Source of the DNA: Croceitalea sp.
GTDB lineage: Bacteria; Bacteroidota; Bacteroidia; Flavobacteriales; Flavobacteriaceae
Assembly: GCA_013001145.1 (NCBI GenBank)
Contig: JABDND010000041.1
Span: 1-62,902 of the forward strand
DNA: 62,902 nt
Direction: 5' to 3'
Shown here: positions 51,395 to 61,430 of the stretch, in pieces
How positions within the stretch are numbered: the stretch's first letter is position 1
Layout: every line of letters starts with the position of its first letter
Program-made: the position numbers and the translations under genes
Notes under the pieces: generated by a model
Seen by the model: the letters and a program-made list of their open reading frames with translations, nothing else
Databases searched by the model: none
What the model was told of the DNA's origin: nothing

Positions 51395-52630
51395 TTAAAT
51401 AATGGTTTTAATAAAATCAAAAACACGGTCTGTAGCACCTCGTTGTTCGGCAACGTATTCGGAATTTATCATTCCTGTTCTTTTTCTAAAATTTTCATCG
51501 GAGCTTATCTTAATGATCGCCTCATCAAAATCATCTTGCCCGGTAATAACCAATATTCCTTTTTTTTCGACCAATGATTCGGCTTCCTTGAAATTTTTAA
51601 AATTTGGCCCGATCAGAACCGGTACCCCAAAGACGGCGGCTTCCAATGTATTATGCAGGCCAGTTGCAAAACCTCCTCCTACATAAGCCATATCGGCATA
51701 GCTGTAAATTTTGGTCAAAACCCCGATTGTATCAATTATGAGTACTCTGCAATTCGCCAAATTTTGGTCTGATATTTCGGAAAGCAGTAAAGTACCTTCT
51801 GGCAAAGATGATTTCAAATTTATGATATGCGACTTTTTTATGATATGGGGAGCTATTACCCATTTCAAAGAAGCCTCTTTTTCATTGATAAAAGTTGTGA
51901 GCAAGCGTTCATCTTCTGGCCAAGTACTTCCGGCAACAAGACACTTTTGGTCCTTTGTAAATTGATCCATGAACTTTAAGCTGTTATCGCGTTCCGTTAT
52001 CTGTATCACTCGATCAAAGCGAGTGTCACCACTGACGGAAACGTTTTCCATTCCTATGTTTTTCAACAATTTTTTTGAATTGTCATCTTGTACAAATATG
52101 TAGTCAAAGCAATGTAGGCTTTTACGCATAAAACCTCCCCAAGGCTTAAAATAAATCTGTCTGAGTGAAAATAAGGCTGAAACCAATAGGGTAGGAATTT
52201 GATTTTTCTTTAGTTGATGTAGATAATTGGGCCAAATTTCATACTTGATAAAAATAGCGAGTTCCGGATGTGACAACGCCAAGAATTTTTTTGAATTCGA
52301 AAGGGTATCCATGGGTAAATAGACGACAATATCCGCCGGGGAAGCATCTTTTTTAACCTCATAACCAGATGGCGAAAAAAAAGTGAGCAATAGTTTATGG
52401 TCTGAAAATTCCTTTTTTATCCGCTCCAATACAGGAAGGCCTTGTTCATACTCGCCCAGTGAGGCCACATGCATCCATATTACCTTGTCGGCAGCTTTGA
52501 TTTCGTCTTGTAAACTTTCAAAAACATTCTTTCTGCCAGCTACAAATAATCTGAGCTTGGGCTTCAAAAAAGCAATCAACTTTAAATGAAACCATGTGAT
52601 GTGCACCAAAACGGTATATACCAACCTCAC
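51395..52630 (-). CDS. kdtA: 3-deoxy-D-manno-octulosonic-acid transferase
   Basis: Adds Kdo from CMP-Kdo to lipid A precursor on the cytoplasmic face of the inner membrane (WaaA). Starts with GTG; the N-terminus (MRLVYTVLVHITWFHLKLIA) is the usual membrane-associated helix, followed by the acceptor domain with HVASLGEYEQGLPVLERIK, and a C-terminal CMP-Kdo-binding region with VAGSTWPEDERLL, AYVGGGFATGLHNTLEAAVFGVPVLIGP. 411 residues is normal. Faces divergently the DegT-galE pair, in a small envelope-sugar group. Confidence 0.93.
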   Translation of the reverse strand: MRLVYTVLVHITWFHLKLIAFLKPKLRLFVAGRKNVFESLQDEIKAADKVIWMHVASLGEYEQGLPVLERIKKEFSDHKLLLTFFSPSGYEVKKDASPADIVVYLPMDTLSNSKKFLALSHPELAIFIKYEIWPNYLHQLKKNQIPTLLVSALFSLRQIYFKPWGGFMRKSLHCFDYIFVQDDNSKKLLKNIGMENVSVSGDTRFDRVIQITERDNSLKFMDQFTKDQKCLVAGSTWPEDERLLTTFINEKEASLKWVIAPHIIKKSHIINLKSSLPEGTLLLSEISDQNLANCRVLIIDTIGVLTKIYSYADMAYVGGGFATGLHNTLEAAVFGVPVLIGPNFKNFKEAESLVEKKGILVITGQDDFDEAIIKISSDENFRKRTGMINSEYVAEQRGATDRVFDFIKTII

Positions 52631-52695
52631 TAAATAGTCTTTTGACGAAAATACATTTCTTTAGTTCAAATGTAAATGTAGGCACCATATTTTGT

Positions 52696-52703
52696 TAATT
52701 TTG
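52696..52703 (+). promoter_or_regulatory. Possible -7 element upstream of the DegT gene
   Basis: TAATTTTG matches TAnnTTTG 17 nt before the DegT-family start. No upstream TTG at the normal distance and no Crp/Fnr box, so modest confidence. Confidence 0.35.
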
Positions 52704-52720
52704 CTCCATAAAATCGGTAT

Positions 52721-53875
52721 ATGAAAAAAATTCAAATGGTTGACCTAAACGGTCAGTATGAAGGAATCAAAGATCAAGTAGATGCATCAATTAGTGAGGT
52801 TATCGAGTCCACAGCTTTTATCAATGGGCCAGAAGTGAAGGCATTTCAGAAAGAACTGGAAGCATATCTTGGGGTTAAACACGTGATACCGTGCGGTAAT
52901 GGTACCGATGCTTTACAAATTTGTATGATGGGCCTTGGGCTAAAACCGGGTGATGAAGTCATAACTGCCGATTTTACATTTGCCGCAACTGTTGAGGTTA
53001 TAGCCCTTTTACAATTGACACCTGTTTTGGTCGATGTGGACCCCGAAACCTTTAATATTGATCCAGTGGCCATTGAAAAGGCCATTACACCCAAAACCAA
53101 GGCCATTGTCCCCGTTCACTTATTTGGTCAATGTGCCAATATGGATGCAATAATGGATTTGGCCAATAAACACAATTTATATGTAATTGAAGATAATGCA
53201 CAGGGAATTGGTGCAACGTACACATTTAAAGATGGCCGCAAAAGTAAATCGGGCACCATTGGGCACGTGGCCTCTACTTCATTTTTTCCTTCAAAAAATT
53301 TGGGCTGTTACGGAGACGGCGGGGCAATTTTCACCAATGACGATAACTTGGCACATACACTTAGGGGCATAGTCAACCATGGAATGTATGTAAGATACCA
53401 TCACGATGTCGTAGGTGTAAATTCAAGGCTCGACTCGATTCAAGCTGCAGTATTGCGAGCGAAATTACCAAATTTGGATACTTACAACCATAAAAGACGA
53501 GAAGCGGCAAGAAAGTATTCAAAAGCCTTTGCGGGTCAAGAGCACATTGTGGTTCCTGTAACAGTCAATGGCTGTGACGGAATTTGCCAAAGCTGTGATT
53601 GTCATGTGTTTCATCAATATACCTTGCGAATTTTGAACGAAAAAAGAGACAAATTGGTACAACATTTAAATGAAAATGGCGTTCCATGTGGAGTGTATTA
53701 TCCAATACCGCTACATCGACAAAAGGCTTATTTGGATGATCGCTACAATGAAGCCGACTTTAAAGTCACCAACCAATTGATCAAAGAAGTGATTTCACTA
53801 CCCATGCATACGGAGTTGGATGATGAACAAATCGATTTCATTACCAAACTGGTCATTGATTTTGTAAATAAATAA
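52721..53875 (+). CDS. DegT/DnrJ/EryC1/StrS family aminotransferase
   Basis: PLP-dependent sugar aminotransferase making an amino sugar nucleotide for surface glycan. MKKIQMVDLNGQYEGIKDQV is a WbpE/WlbC-like opening; GNGTDALQICMMGLGL, DFTFAATVEVI, VIEDNAQGIGA and the Schiff-base lysine in SFFPSKNLGCYGDGG (about residue 190) follow. A Cys-rich insert GCDGICQSCDCHVFHQY near residue 285-300 is unusual and could bind a metal. 384 residues. Two nt from galE, so one operon. The precise sugar substrate is unknown. Confidence 0.88.
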   Translation: MKKIQMVDLNGQYEGIKDQVDASISEVIESTAFINGPEVKAFQKELEAYLGVKHVIPCGNGTDALQICMMGLGLKPGDEVITADFTFAATVEVIALLQLTPVLVDVDPETFNIDPVAIEKAITPKTKAIVPVHLFGQCANMDAIMDLANKHNLYVIEDNAQGIGATYTFKDGRKSKSGTIGHVASTSFFPSKNLGCYGDGGAIFTNDDNLAHTLRGIVNHGMYVRYHHDVVGVNSRLDSIQAAVLRAKLPNLDTYNHKRREAARKYSKAFAGQEHIVVPVTVNGCDGICQSCDCHVFHQYTLRILNEKRDKLVQHLNENGVPCGVYYPIPLHRQKAYLDDRYNEADFKVTNQLIKEVISLPMHTELDDEQIDFITKLVIDFVNK

Positions 53876-53877
53876 GC

Positions 53878-54942
53878 ATGAGTAAAATTCTTGTTACTGG
53901 AGGCCTTGGTTTTATTGGGTCCCATACTGTTGTCGAATTGCAGAACGAAGGTTTTGATGTAGTCATAGTTGATAATCTTTCTAATTCTACGGAAAAAGTA
54001 TTGGATGGTATCATCGCGATAACAGGCAAAAAGCCGCATTTTGAAAAATTTGATTTAAGAGATAAGCCCAAAGTAGAGGCCTTCTTTTCTAAGCACAGCG
54101 ATATTGCGGGGGTCATTCATTTTGCCGCTTCAAAAGCTGTTGGAGAAAGTGTGGAAAACCCATTGTTGTACTATGAAAATAATTTGGGTGTTTTGGTATA
54201 CATTTTACAAGAATTGACCAAAAAAGGTGAAGCAAATTTGATTTTCAGTTCTTCTTGCACGGTATATGGCCAGGCCGATACCATGCCCATCACAGAAGAT
54301 GCGCCAGTAAAGCCAGCTGAATCGCCTTATGGCAATACGAAACAGGTGGGCGAAGAAATTATAAGGGATACCTGCAATGTTAACCCTCAATTGGCGGCCA
54401 TAGCACTACGATATTTTAACCCCATAGGGGCGCACCCAACTGTTGAGATTGGCGAATTGCCCATTGGCGTTCCCCAAAATTTGTTGCCGTATATCACCCA
54501 AACGGGCATAGGTCTAAGAAATGAACTTTCTGTATTTGGAGATGATTATCCTACGCCCGATGGTACTTGCGTAAGAGATTATATTCACGTGGTTGATCTG
54601 GCCAAGGCTCATGTTGCAGCCTTAAAAAGACTGGTTCAAGACAACAATGATTCTAATTTTGAAGTCTTCAATTTAGGTACTGGCACGGGCAGCTCTGTAT
54701 TAGATGTCATCAATAGTTTTGAACGCGTATCTGGTGAAAAATTAAATTATAGAATTGCACCAAGACGGGCAGGTGATGTAGTACAGGCTTACGCCGACAC
54801 CAAAAAAGCCAATGATGTGTTGGGCTGGAAAGCACAATCAACGCTTGACGATGCAATGAAATCTGCATGGGATTGGGAGAAAAAAATTAGAAAAGCTAAA
54901 ACAAAGCTACTGCATAATAGCAGTCAAAGTACTTTTAAATAA
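53878..54942 (+). CDS. galE: UDP-glucose 4-epimerase
   Basis: Interconverts UDP-glucose and UDP-galactose (perhaps also N-acetyl forms) with tightly bound NAD+. Motifs: TGGLGFIGSHTVVEL, IHFAASKAVGESV, SSSCTVYGQ, YGNTKQVGEEI (YxxxK), LRYFNPIGAHPT, and GDDYPTPDGTCVRDYIHV, all typical of GalE. 354 residues, with a short basic tail (KTKLLHNSSQSTFK) added after the fold. Follows the DegT gene by two bases and is closed by a clear terminator. Confidence 0.95.
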   Translation: MSKILVTGGLGFIGSHTVVELQNEGFDVVIVDNLSNSTEKVLDGIIAITGKKPHFEKFDLRDKPKVEAFFSKHSDIAGVIHFAASKAVGESVENPLLYYENNLGVLVYILQELTKKGEANLIFSSSCTVYGQADTMPITEDAPVKPAESPYGNTKQVGEEIIRDTCNVNPQLAAIALRYFNPIGAHPTVEIGELPIGVPQNLLPYITQTGIGLRNELSVFGDDYPTPDGTCVRDYIHVVDLAKAHVAALKRLVQDNNDSNFEVFNLGTGTGSSVLDVINSFERVSGEKLNYRIAPRRAGDVVQAYADTKKANDVLGWKAQSTLDDAMKSAWDWEKKIRKAKTKLLHNSSQSTFK

Positions 54943-54947
54943 TTTTG

Positions 54948-54972
54948 GAGGGCCTTTTGGCCCTCTTTTTTT
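54948..54972 (+). terminator. Terminator after galE
   Basis: GAGGGCC, TTTT loop, GGCCCTC, then a T tract; six bases after the galE stop. Confidence 0.92.
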
Positions 54973-55029
54973 ATATCTTATGAGGCGTTTTTTGCTCTAA
55001 TAAAATTTACTCTTTAAATTTCTCGCGCC

Positions 55030-56307
55030 ATGAAAAGTCTTGTAACAATGCTGTTCTTTTTTTTCACAACATTCATCATCTCTCAAAATATTTATCTGCA
55101 ATGCGGCAATATATTTGATGTGGACAGCGGTAAAATGCTGGCCATTAAAACAATCATTGTAAACAAGAACAAAATAATTGCCATTAACGATGGCTTTACC
55201 GGCGGTAATGACGAAGAGGAGGTTATAGATTTGAAGAATAAGGTCGTACTCCCAGGGTTTATTGACATGCATGTACATATTGAAGGTCAATTTGGACCTA
55301 GATCTTATATGAAGCGGTTTTTGGATAATGAAGCCGATGTTGCCTTTGAATCTTCCGTTTATGCCAAGAGAACGCTAATGGCGGGCTTTACCACAGTAAG
55401 GGACCTTGGAGGTTCTGGTGTGAATATTGCTTTGCGAAATGCCATAAACAATGGGCTTGTAGATGGTCCTAGAATATTTACAGCTGGCAAGTCATTGGCA
55501 ACTACCGGGGGTCATGCTGATCCCACCAATGGTGTAAAAAGTGAATTAAGAGGCGATCCCGGCCCTAAGGAAGGCGTGGTCAACTCTACTGAAGATGCTA
55601 AAAAGGCGGTTAGGCAACGATATAAAAATGGAGCGGATCTCATAAAGATCACAGCCACAGGTGGTGTTTTGAGCGTAGCAAAAAGTGGTGAGAATCCACA
55701 ATTTACAATTGAAGAAATAAAGGCAATCACTCAAACAGCAAAAGACTACGGGTTTACAGTTGCTGCTCATGCACACGGCGATGAAGGTATGCAGCGTGCC
55801 GTAATAGGTGGTGTAAATACTATAGAACATGGTACAATGATGAGCGACAAAACCATGGAATTGATGAAAAGTAATAATTGTTATTTGATACCCACTATTA
55901 GCGCTGGTAAACAAGTGGCCGAAAAAGCAAAAATTCCAGGTTTTTTTCCTGAAATAGTAGCCAAGAAAGCTCTAGAGATTGGACCTTTGCACCAAGCCAC
56001 CATAAGTAAGGCATACAAAAATAATGTGCCTATGGGTTTTGGTACCGATGCAGGTGTTTTTCCTCACGGCATGAATGCCATTGAATTTGGTTATCTTTTA
56101 GAAGCTGGTATTCCAGTAAAGGAATCAATCAAAGCCGCCACAATGGTCAACGCCTCTTTATTGGGCATGGAATATCAATTGGGTCAGCTTAAAACATCTT
56201 TTTTGGCCGATATTATTGCCGTAGATACAAACCCTATGGACGATGTCAAGACTTTGGAAAAAGTTGTATTTGTGATGAAGGATGGTGTGGTTTACAAAAA
56301 GGAGTAA
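55030..56307 (+). CDS. Exported metal-dependent amidohydrolase
   Basis: Secreted amidohydrolase-superfamily enzyme of the imidazolonepropionase-like/Xaa-Pro dipeptidase (Sgx9260-like) group that hydrolyses N-acyl or peptide bonds. Signal peptide about 1-19 (MKSLVTMLFFFFTTFIIS). Metal site: GFIDMHVHIEGQFG (HxH), the carbamylated-Lys region DLIKITATGGVLS, VAAHAHGDEGM and NTIEHGTMM (His ligands), and GFGTDAGVFPHG (Asp). 425 residues. Followed by, and slightly overlapped in the track with, a small hypothetical gene. Substrate unknown. Confidence 0.9.
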   Translation: MKSLVTMLFFFFTTFIISQNIYLQCGNIFDVDSGKMLAIKTIIVNKNKIIAINDGFTGGNDEEEVIDLKNKVVLPGFIDMHVHIEGQFGPRSYMKRFLDNEADVAFESSVYAKRTLMAGFTTVRDLGGSGVNIALRNAINNGLVDGPRIFTAGKSLATTGGHADPTNGVKSELRGDPGPKEGVVNSTEDAKKAVRQRYKNGADLIKITATGGVLSVAKSGENPQFTIEEIKAITQTAKDYGFTVAAHAHGDEGMQRAVIGGVNTIEHGTMMSDKTMELMKSNNCYLIPTISAGKQVAEKAKIPGFFPEIVAKKALEIGPLHQATISKAYKNNVPMGFGTDAGVFPHGMNAIEFGYLLEAGIPVKESIKAATMVNASLLGMEYQLGQLKTSFLADIIAVDTNPMDDVKTLEKVVFVMKDGVVYKKE

Positions 56308-56335
56308 AACTTTTAATAGCGCCCCTCTAATTGTA

Positions 56336-56692
56336 ATGGATATGTCACATAATTTTCCCAAGAGTTCGGAGATTTTAGGGAAGGCAAGTGAACATGGCTT
56401 GTATGTGAAACTCTTGCAACAACTTGAAAAGGATTTTGAATTGGCCAATATTGAATTTGAGGTTCATTTGAAAATTTCACCCTTTGAACTTCAACAACAA
56501 TTACAAGAAAAAGTATATCACCTGCTCATGGAAAAATTCAATGACTACCTAAATCTATTATATGTCATTGATGTGCCAGAAAAAGAATTCAAACAAATTG
56601 CTAGTACCGATTTGGTTGAAATAAGCCTATTTGTGAGTTACCTAATTCTGAAACGGGAATGGCAAAAAGTATGGTTCAAGAGTAAACATTAA
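56336..56692 (+). CDS. Conserved-looking hypothetical protein
   Basis: Unrecognised acidic cytoplasmic protein. The track start lies inside the amidohydrolase gene; ATG of MDMSHNFPKSS, or the second Met two codons on, is more likely and gives 118 or 116 residues. It is predicted mostly helical, with a glutamine-rich segment (SPFELQQQLQEKVYHLLMEKF), YVIDVPEKEFK, and a basic C-terminus (KREWQKVWFKSKH). No motif points to a function. It is 28 nt downstream of the amidohydrolase and may be co-transcribed; convergent with the next gene, without a visible terminator. Confidence 0.65.
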   Translation: MDMSHNFPKSSEILGKASEHGLYVKLLQQLEKDFELANIEFEVHLKISPFELQQQLQEKVYHLLMEKFNDYLNLLYVIDVPEKEFKQIASTDLVEISLFVSYLILKREWQKVWFKSKH

Positions 56693-56728
56693 GCTTAAAA
56701 ATACACTCTAAAAAACGGCATTAATGGA

Positions 56729-57229
56729 TCAATATATGCTTTTGTTGTCGTCATAGAGCACATCATATCTAAGGCCCACGGTTACATTTCTTGTGGAGTA
56801 ACCTATTCCTAAAAATAAGGCCGAGGTCCAATAATTATTGCCCGCGGTACCGCCACCTAAACCAGACTGTCTTCTGGAAACGCGCCATTGTTCCATTTCG
56901 GCGGATAGCTGTATGGCTGGTATGGGATTATAAAAATTCATAAAGCTGGCACCATAAGCTATAAATTTATCGTCATTGAATTTGGCATAATTAAAATTAA
57001 GTCCAACCCCAGTGGCAAAATTTTCATTGGCTTGATAAATGCCGCTGGGTGATACAGATGCATTAAAGATGTTGTTGGCAAAACCCAGGCCAATTCCACC
57101 ACCAAAACGAACCCTGTTCCAAAAATCGCTTGCAGCGCCATTGCCCTGTGCTAAGCATAAGCCCAAAATTGAGATTGAAAATAGTAGAGTCAGGTATATT
57201 TTTGGGGATGAAGACATTCTAAGGTTCAT
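56729..57229 (-). CDS. Small outer-membrane beta-barrel-like protein
   Basis: Exported protein with a signal peptide ending GLCLAQG. The mature part alternates glycine and aromatic residues in barrel-like strands (FGGGIGLGFANN, TGVGLNFNYAKF, LGIGYSTRNVTVGLRYDVLYDD), as in small outer-membrane barrels. The ATG of MNLRMSSSPK is favoured over the track start because it places the signal peptide close to the N-terminus; the ATG four codons later is equally possible. About 166 residues. Divergent from sucA. Function unknown. Confidence 0.7.
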   Translation of the reverse strand: MNLRMSSSPKIYLTLLFSISILGLCLAQGNGAASDFWNRVRFGGGIGLGFANNIFNASVSPSGIYQANENFATGVGLNFNYAKFNDDKFIAYGASFMNFYNPIPAIQLSAEMEQWRVSRRQSGLGGGTAGNNYWTSALFLGIGYSTRNVTVGLRYDVLYDDNKSIY

Positions 57230-57289
57230 AGCAGACAAAAGTTTTGTTTGATTTGACATTTAAGATACAATCATATGTGCTATTTATTG

Positions 57290-57297
57290 TATTTTTG
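57290..57297 (+). promoter_or_regulatory. Candidate -7 element for sucAB
   Basis: TATTTTTG matches TAnnTTTG 36 nt before the chosen sucA ATG. There is no Crp/Fnr-type box in front, so this operon is probably outside the low-oxygen set. Confidence 0.4.
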
Positions 57298-57333
57298 GTT
57301 AAATTTTGTTGCAACTTTTGGCAAAGCACCTCA

Positions 57334-60132
57334 ATGGATAAATATTCCTTTTTAAACGCAGCCCACACGTCATATTTTGCCGAATTATATGACCGTTACA
57401 CCAAAAGCCCGGATAGTCTGGAACCCAGCTGGCGAGCTTTTTTTCAAGGTTTTGATTTCGGACTTGAAAGTTCTTTGGACGAACTTGATATTCAGGCTTC
57501 AAAAAATGGAACTGTGGCATCTGTCAATGGTCAAGCCGTTGAGCTGCCGCAATCTTTACAAAAAGAATTTCAGGTTGTTAAACTTATTGATGGTTACCGT
57601 TCAAGGGGCCATCTTTTTACGAAGACGAATCCGGTACGTCAAAGACGAAAATATTCGCCAACTCTTGAAATTGACAATTTTGGTCTTTCGGAGGCCGATT
57701 TAGATACTGTTTTTGATGCAGGAAATACACTCGGAATAGGTCAAAGTACATTGCGAAGTATCATTCAACATCTAGAAAGTATATATTGTGATGCCATTGG
57801 AGTGGAGTACATGTACATTAGAACTCCTGAAAGAATACAATGGATCCAAGATTGGTTAAATGTAAATGATAACCACCCTCAATTTACCCCTGAACAAAAA
57901 AAGGGAATATTGGGTAAACTAAACGAGGCAGTTTCTTTTGAAAGTTTTTTGCACACCAAGTACGTAGGTCAAAAGCGCTTTTCGTTGGAAGGTGGCGAAT
58001 CTTTAATACCCGCTTTGGATGTAATCATAGAAAAGGCGGCAGATTCTGGGGTCAAACAATTTGTGATGGGAATGGCCCATAGAGGTCGTCTAAGTGTTTT
58101 GACCAATATTTTTGGTAAATCGCCCAAAGACATTTTCAGTGAATTTGATGGTAAAGATTATGAAGAGGCCATATTTGATGGTGATGTAAAGTATCACTTG
58201 GGATGGACCTCTAAAAGAGAGACAGATTCAGGTAAAATGGTCAATATGAACATTGCGCCCAATCCTTCGCATTTAGAGACGGTAAATGGTATAGTTGAAG
58301 GTATTGCTCGGGCCAAACAAGACCATTCACATCAAGAAAATAATTCAGAAGTACTTCCCATTTTGGTGCATGGTGATGCAGCATTTGCGGGCCAGGGTGT
58401 GGTTTACGAGGTTGTGCAAATGGCCAAATTGGATGGTTATGAAACTGGTGGCACCATACATATTGTTGTGAATAACCAAATAGGCTTCACAACCAATTAT
58501 TTAGATGCACGTTCATCAACTTATTGCACAGATGTTGGTAAGGTAACCCTATCTCCAGTTTTGCATATCAATGCAGACGATGTAGAAGCTGTTGTACATG
58601 CGGCTACTTTTGCACTGGAATACCGTATGAGGTTTAAACGCGATGTGTTCTTAGACCTGCTAGGTTATAGGAAATATGGTCATAATGAGGGTGATGAACC
58701 CAAATTTACACAACCGCTTTTATATAAGTCAATTTCAAAACACCCTAATCCACGCGATATATATGCCGAAAGATTGATAAACGAGGGAGTGATTGATTCA
58801 GACTATGTCAATAAGTTGGAAGAAGACTACAAAAAAAACTTGGAGGAAGATTTGATGGATTCCCGTAAAATAGAGAAGACACGAATCACCCCTTTTATGC
58901 GCGATGAATGGCAAGGTTTTGAGCCTGTTACAGAAGTTGCCATGCTACAAAAAATAGACACCAGTTATAATTTAAAAAAGCTGGATGAAATTGCAAAAGG
59001 AATTACAGAACTGCCCAAGGATAAAAAATTCTTGCGCAAACTTGAGCGTTTGGTTGATGGCCGACGCCAAATGTATTTTGATGATAACCGATTGGATTGG
59101 GCCATGGGTGAATTACTTGCCTATGGGTCACTGATAGAAGAAGGATTTGATGTACGCATGTCAGGTCAAGATGTTGAACGGGGTACATTTTCACATCGCC
59201 ATGCCGTGATAAAGACCGAAATGCATGAAGAAGAGGTGATTTTGCTCAATGAATTGGGCAAAAACCAAAAAGGTAAATTTCATATATACAACTCCTTACT
59301 CTCAGAATACGCTGTTATGGCATTTGATTACGGTTACGCCATGGCCAGCCCCAACACATTAACCATTTGGGAGGCCCAGTTTGGGGATTTTAGCAATGGT
59401 GCACAAATTGTAATCGACCAATACTTATCTTCCGCTGAAGATAAATGGAAGCTGCAGAATGGGTTGGTGCTTTTGCTGCCCCATGGTTATGAAGGGCAAG
59501 GTGCAGAGCATTCATCCGCACGAATGGAACGTTATTTACAATTGTGTGCCAAAGACAATATGTACGTTGCCGATGTGACCACTCCGGCAAATATGTTTCA
59601 TTTGTTGAGAAGACAGATGAAAGCGAGTTTCAGAAAACCATTGGTGGTCTTCACACCCAAGAGTTTATTGCGGCACCCAAAGGTGGTTTCTACCAAAGAA
59701 GAGATGGCCAACGGCAGTTTTCAAGAATTGATTGATGATGATTCGGCCAATGCCAAGAAAATTAAATCTTTGGTCTTTTGCACAGGCAAGTTTTATTATG
59801 ATTTACTTGCCAAAAAAGAAGAATTGGAAAGAGATGATGTTGCTTTGGTCCGATTGGAACAATTATTTCCATTGCCAAGTGAGGGCATTAGAGATATCAT
59901 TAAAAAATACAATAAAGCAGATGATATCGTTTGGGCGCAAGAAGAACCCAGAAATATGGGTGCTTGGGGCCATTTATTAATGCATATGGAAGAGGCCAAG
60001 CAATTTAGAGTGGCTTCAAGAAGGTTTTATGGGGCACCGGCCGCCGGTAGTGCCGTAAGGTCACAACGTCGTCATGCTGAGGTCATTGCTTATGTTTTTG
60101 ATAAGACAAAAGACAATTTTAAAAATAAATAA
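57334..60132 (+). CDS. sucA: 2-oxoglutarate dehydrogenase E1 component
   Basis: Thiamine-diphosphate decarboxylase of the TCA-cycle 2-oxoglutarate dehydrogenase complex. The track start is 90 bases upstream and adds a spurious hydrophobic leader; MDKYSFLNAAHTSYFAELYD is the family N-terminus (E2-binding). Further motifs: GMAHRGRLSVLTN, the ThDP-binding HGDAAFAGQGVVYE...VVNNQIGFTT, RYGHNEGDEP-type KYGHNEGDEPKFTQP, the transketolase-like region with SGQDVERGTFSHRHAV, and GYEGQGAEHSSARMERYLQ. 932 residues, as expected. 27 nt ahead of sucB. Confidence 0.96.
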   Translation: MDKYSFLNAAHTSYFAELYDRYTKSPDSLEPSWRAFFQGFDFGLESSLDELDIQASKNGTVASVNGQAVELPQSLQKEFQVVKLIDGYRSRGHLFTKTNPVRQRRKYSPTLEIDNFGLSEADLDTVFDAGNTLGIGQSTLRSIIQHLESIYCDAIGVEYMYIRTPERIQWIQDWLNVNDNHPQFTPEQKKGILGKLNEAVSFESFLHTKYVGQKRFSLEGGESLIPALDVIIEKAADSGVKQFVMGMAHRGRLSVLTNIFGKSPKDIFSEFDGKDYEEAIFDGDVKYHLGWTSKRETDSGKMVNMNIAPNPSHLETVNGIVEGIARAKQDHSHQENNSEVLPILVHGDAAFAGQGVVYEVVQMAKLDGYETGGTIHIVVNNQIGFTTNYLDARSSTYCTDVGKVTLSPVLHINADDVEAVVHAATFALEYRMRFKRDVFLDLLGYRKYGHNEGDEPKFTQPLLYKSISKHPNPRDIYAERLINEGVIDSDYVNKLEEDYKKNLEEDLMDSRKIEKTRITPFMRDEWQGFEPVTEVAMLQKIDTSYNLKKLDEIAKGITELPKDKKFLRKLERLVDGRRQMYFDDNRLDWAMGELLAYGSLIEEGFDVRMSGQDVERGTFSHRHAVIKTEMHEEEVILLNELGKNQKGKFHIYNSLLSEYAVMAFDYGYAMASPNTLTIWEAQFGDFSNGAQIVIDQYLSSAEDKWKLQNGLVLLLPHGYEGQGAEHSSARMERYLQLCAKDNMYVADVTTPANMFHLLRRQMKASFRKPLVVFTPKSLLRHPKVVSTKEEMANGSFQELIDDDSANAKKIKSLVFCTGKFYYDLLAKKEELERDDVALVRLEQLFPLPSEGIRDIIKKYNKADDIVWAQEEPRNMGAWGHLLMHMEEAKQFRVASRRFYGAPAAGSAVRSQRRHAEVIAYVFDKTKDNFKNK

Positions 60133-60159
60133 CAGGTAATACCAATAAAGAATAATAAG

Positions 60160-61380
60160 ATGATTCTAGAAATGAAAGTCCCCTCTCCGGGAGAATCGAT
60201 TACCGAAGTTGAAATTGCGGAATGGTTGGTAAAAGATGGTGATTATGTTGAAAAAGACCAAGCCATTGCTGAGGTAGATTCTGATAAAGCAACTTTAGAG
60301 CTGCCCGCTGAAGAAAGTGGTACCATTACGTTAAAAGCTGAAGAAGGAGATGCTGTGGCTGTAGGGGAAGTTGTTTGCCTGATAGATACCAGTGCCAAGA
60401 AACCGGAAGGAAGTTCAGGGAAAGAAGAAAATAAAGAAAAGTCAATAGAGCCTACTGCAAAACAAGATGCTCCAAAAACAGCTGAAACTAAAAAGGAGAA
60501 TTATGCTACGGGAACACCCTCACCGGCTGCAAAAAAGATTCTGGACGAAAAAGGTGTGGCAGCTTCTAGCGTAAGTGGAACAGGCCGTGATGGTCGAATC
60601 ACGAAAGAAGATGCTGTTAAGGCCGTACCATCAATGGGCACACCAACAGGCGGCAGCAGGAGCGAAAGCCGTTCAAAGCTATCCATGCTAAGGAGAAAAG
60701 TGGCTGAACGACTGGTGGCTGCAAAGAATGAAACGGCGATGTTGACAACTTTCAATGAAGCAGACATGTCGGCCATATTTGATTTACGTTCAAAGTATAA
60801 AGAGACCTTTAAAGAGAAACATGGCGTGGGTCTTGGGTTTATGTCATTCTTTACAAAAGCCGTGATTAGGGCCTTGGGTCTATATCCGGCGGTCAATTCA
60901 ATGATTGATGGCAAAGAAATGATTACCTATGATTTTTGTGATATCAGTATTGCAGTTTCTGGACCGAAAGGTTTAATGGTTCCCGTGATTAGAAATGCTG
61001 AAAACCTAACTTTCAGAGGAGTCGAAGAAGAAGTCAAACGTTTAGCTTTACGAGCTCGGGATGGCGAGATTACGGTCGATGAAATGACAGGAGGAACTTT
61101 CACCATTTCCAACGGTGGCGTTTTTGGGTCTATGTTGTCCACACCAATCATCAACCCACCACAAAGTGGTATTTTAGGAATGCACAACATCATCGAAAGG
61201 CCTATTTTTAAAGCTGGTCAAATTGTTGCCGCGCCAATGATGTACTTGGCATTGTCTTATGATCACCGAATTATTGATGGTAAAGAATCTGTTGGGTTTT
61301 TGGTAGCCATTAAAGAAGCTCTTGAAAATCCAGTAGAACATTTAATGGACGGCAACGTAGAAAAGGCTTTGGAGCTTTAA
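60160..61380 (+). CDS. sucB: Dihydrolipoyllysine succinyltransferase (E2 of OGDH)
   Basis: Transfers succinyl from E1 to CoA. Lipoyl domain (1-78) with the lipoylated lysine in [12 protein letters not shown]; a charged flexible linker; a peripheral-subunit-binding domain (about 118-155, [20 protein letters not shown]); then the catalytic domain with [10 protein letters not shown] and the active-site [17 protein letters not shown] (His-Asp). 406 residues. Forms an operon with sucA; the E3 gene is not in the window. Confidence 0.96.
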   Translation: MILEMKVPSPGESITEVEIAEWLVKDGDYVEKDQAIAEVDSDKATLELPAEESGTITLKAEEGDAVAVGEVVCLIDTSAKKPEGSSGKEENKEKSIEPTAKQDAPKTAETKKENYATGTPSPAAKKILDEKGVAASSVSGTGRDGRITKEDAVKAVPSMGTPTGGSRSESRSKLSMLRRKVAERLVAAKNETAMLTTFNEADMSAIFDLRSKYKETFKEKHGVGLGFMSFFTKAVIRALGLYPAVNSMIDGKEMITYDFCDISIAVSGPKGLMVPVIRNAENLTFRGVEEEVKRLALRARDGEITVDEMTGGTFTISNGGVFGSMLSTPIINPPQSGILGMHNIIERPIFKAGQIVAAPMMYLALSYDHRIIDGKESVGFLVAIKEALENPVEHLMDGNVEKALEL

Positions 61381-61430
61381 TTTATAACGAATTCAAGAAC
61401 CTAGCGTTTTGTGCAATAGGCTAAATTCTT

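Noticed and set aside
57244-57333. Hydrophobic N-terminal extension of SucA in the ORF track
   Set aside because: Family members begin at MDKYSF; the extension overlaps a candidate -7 promoter box and would put an export-like helix on a cytosolic enzyme.
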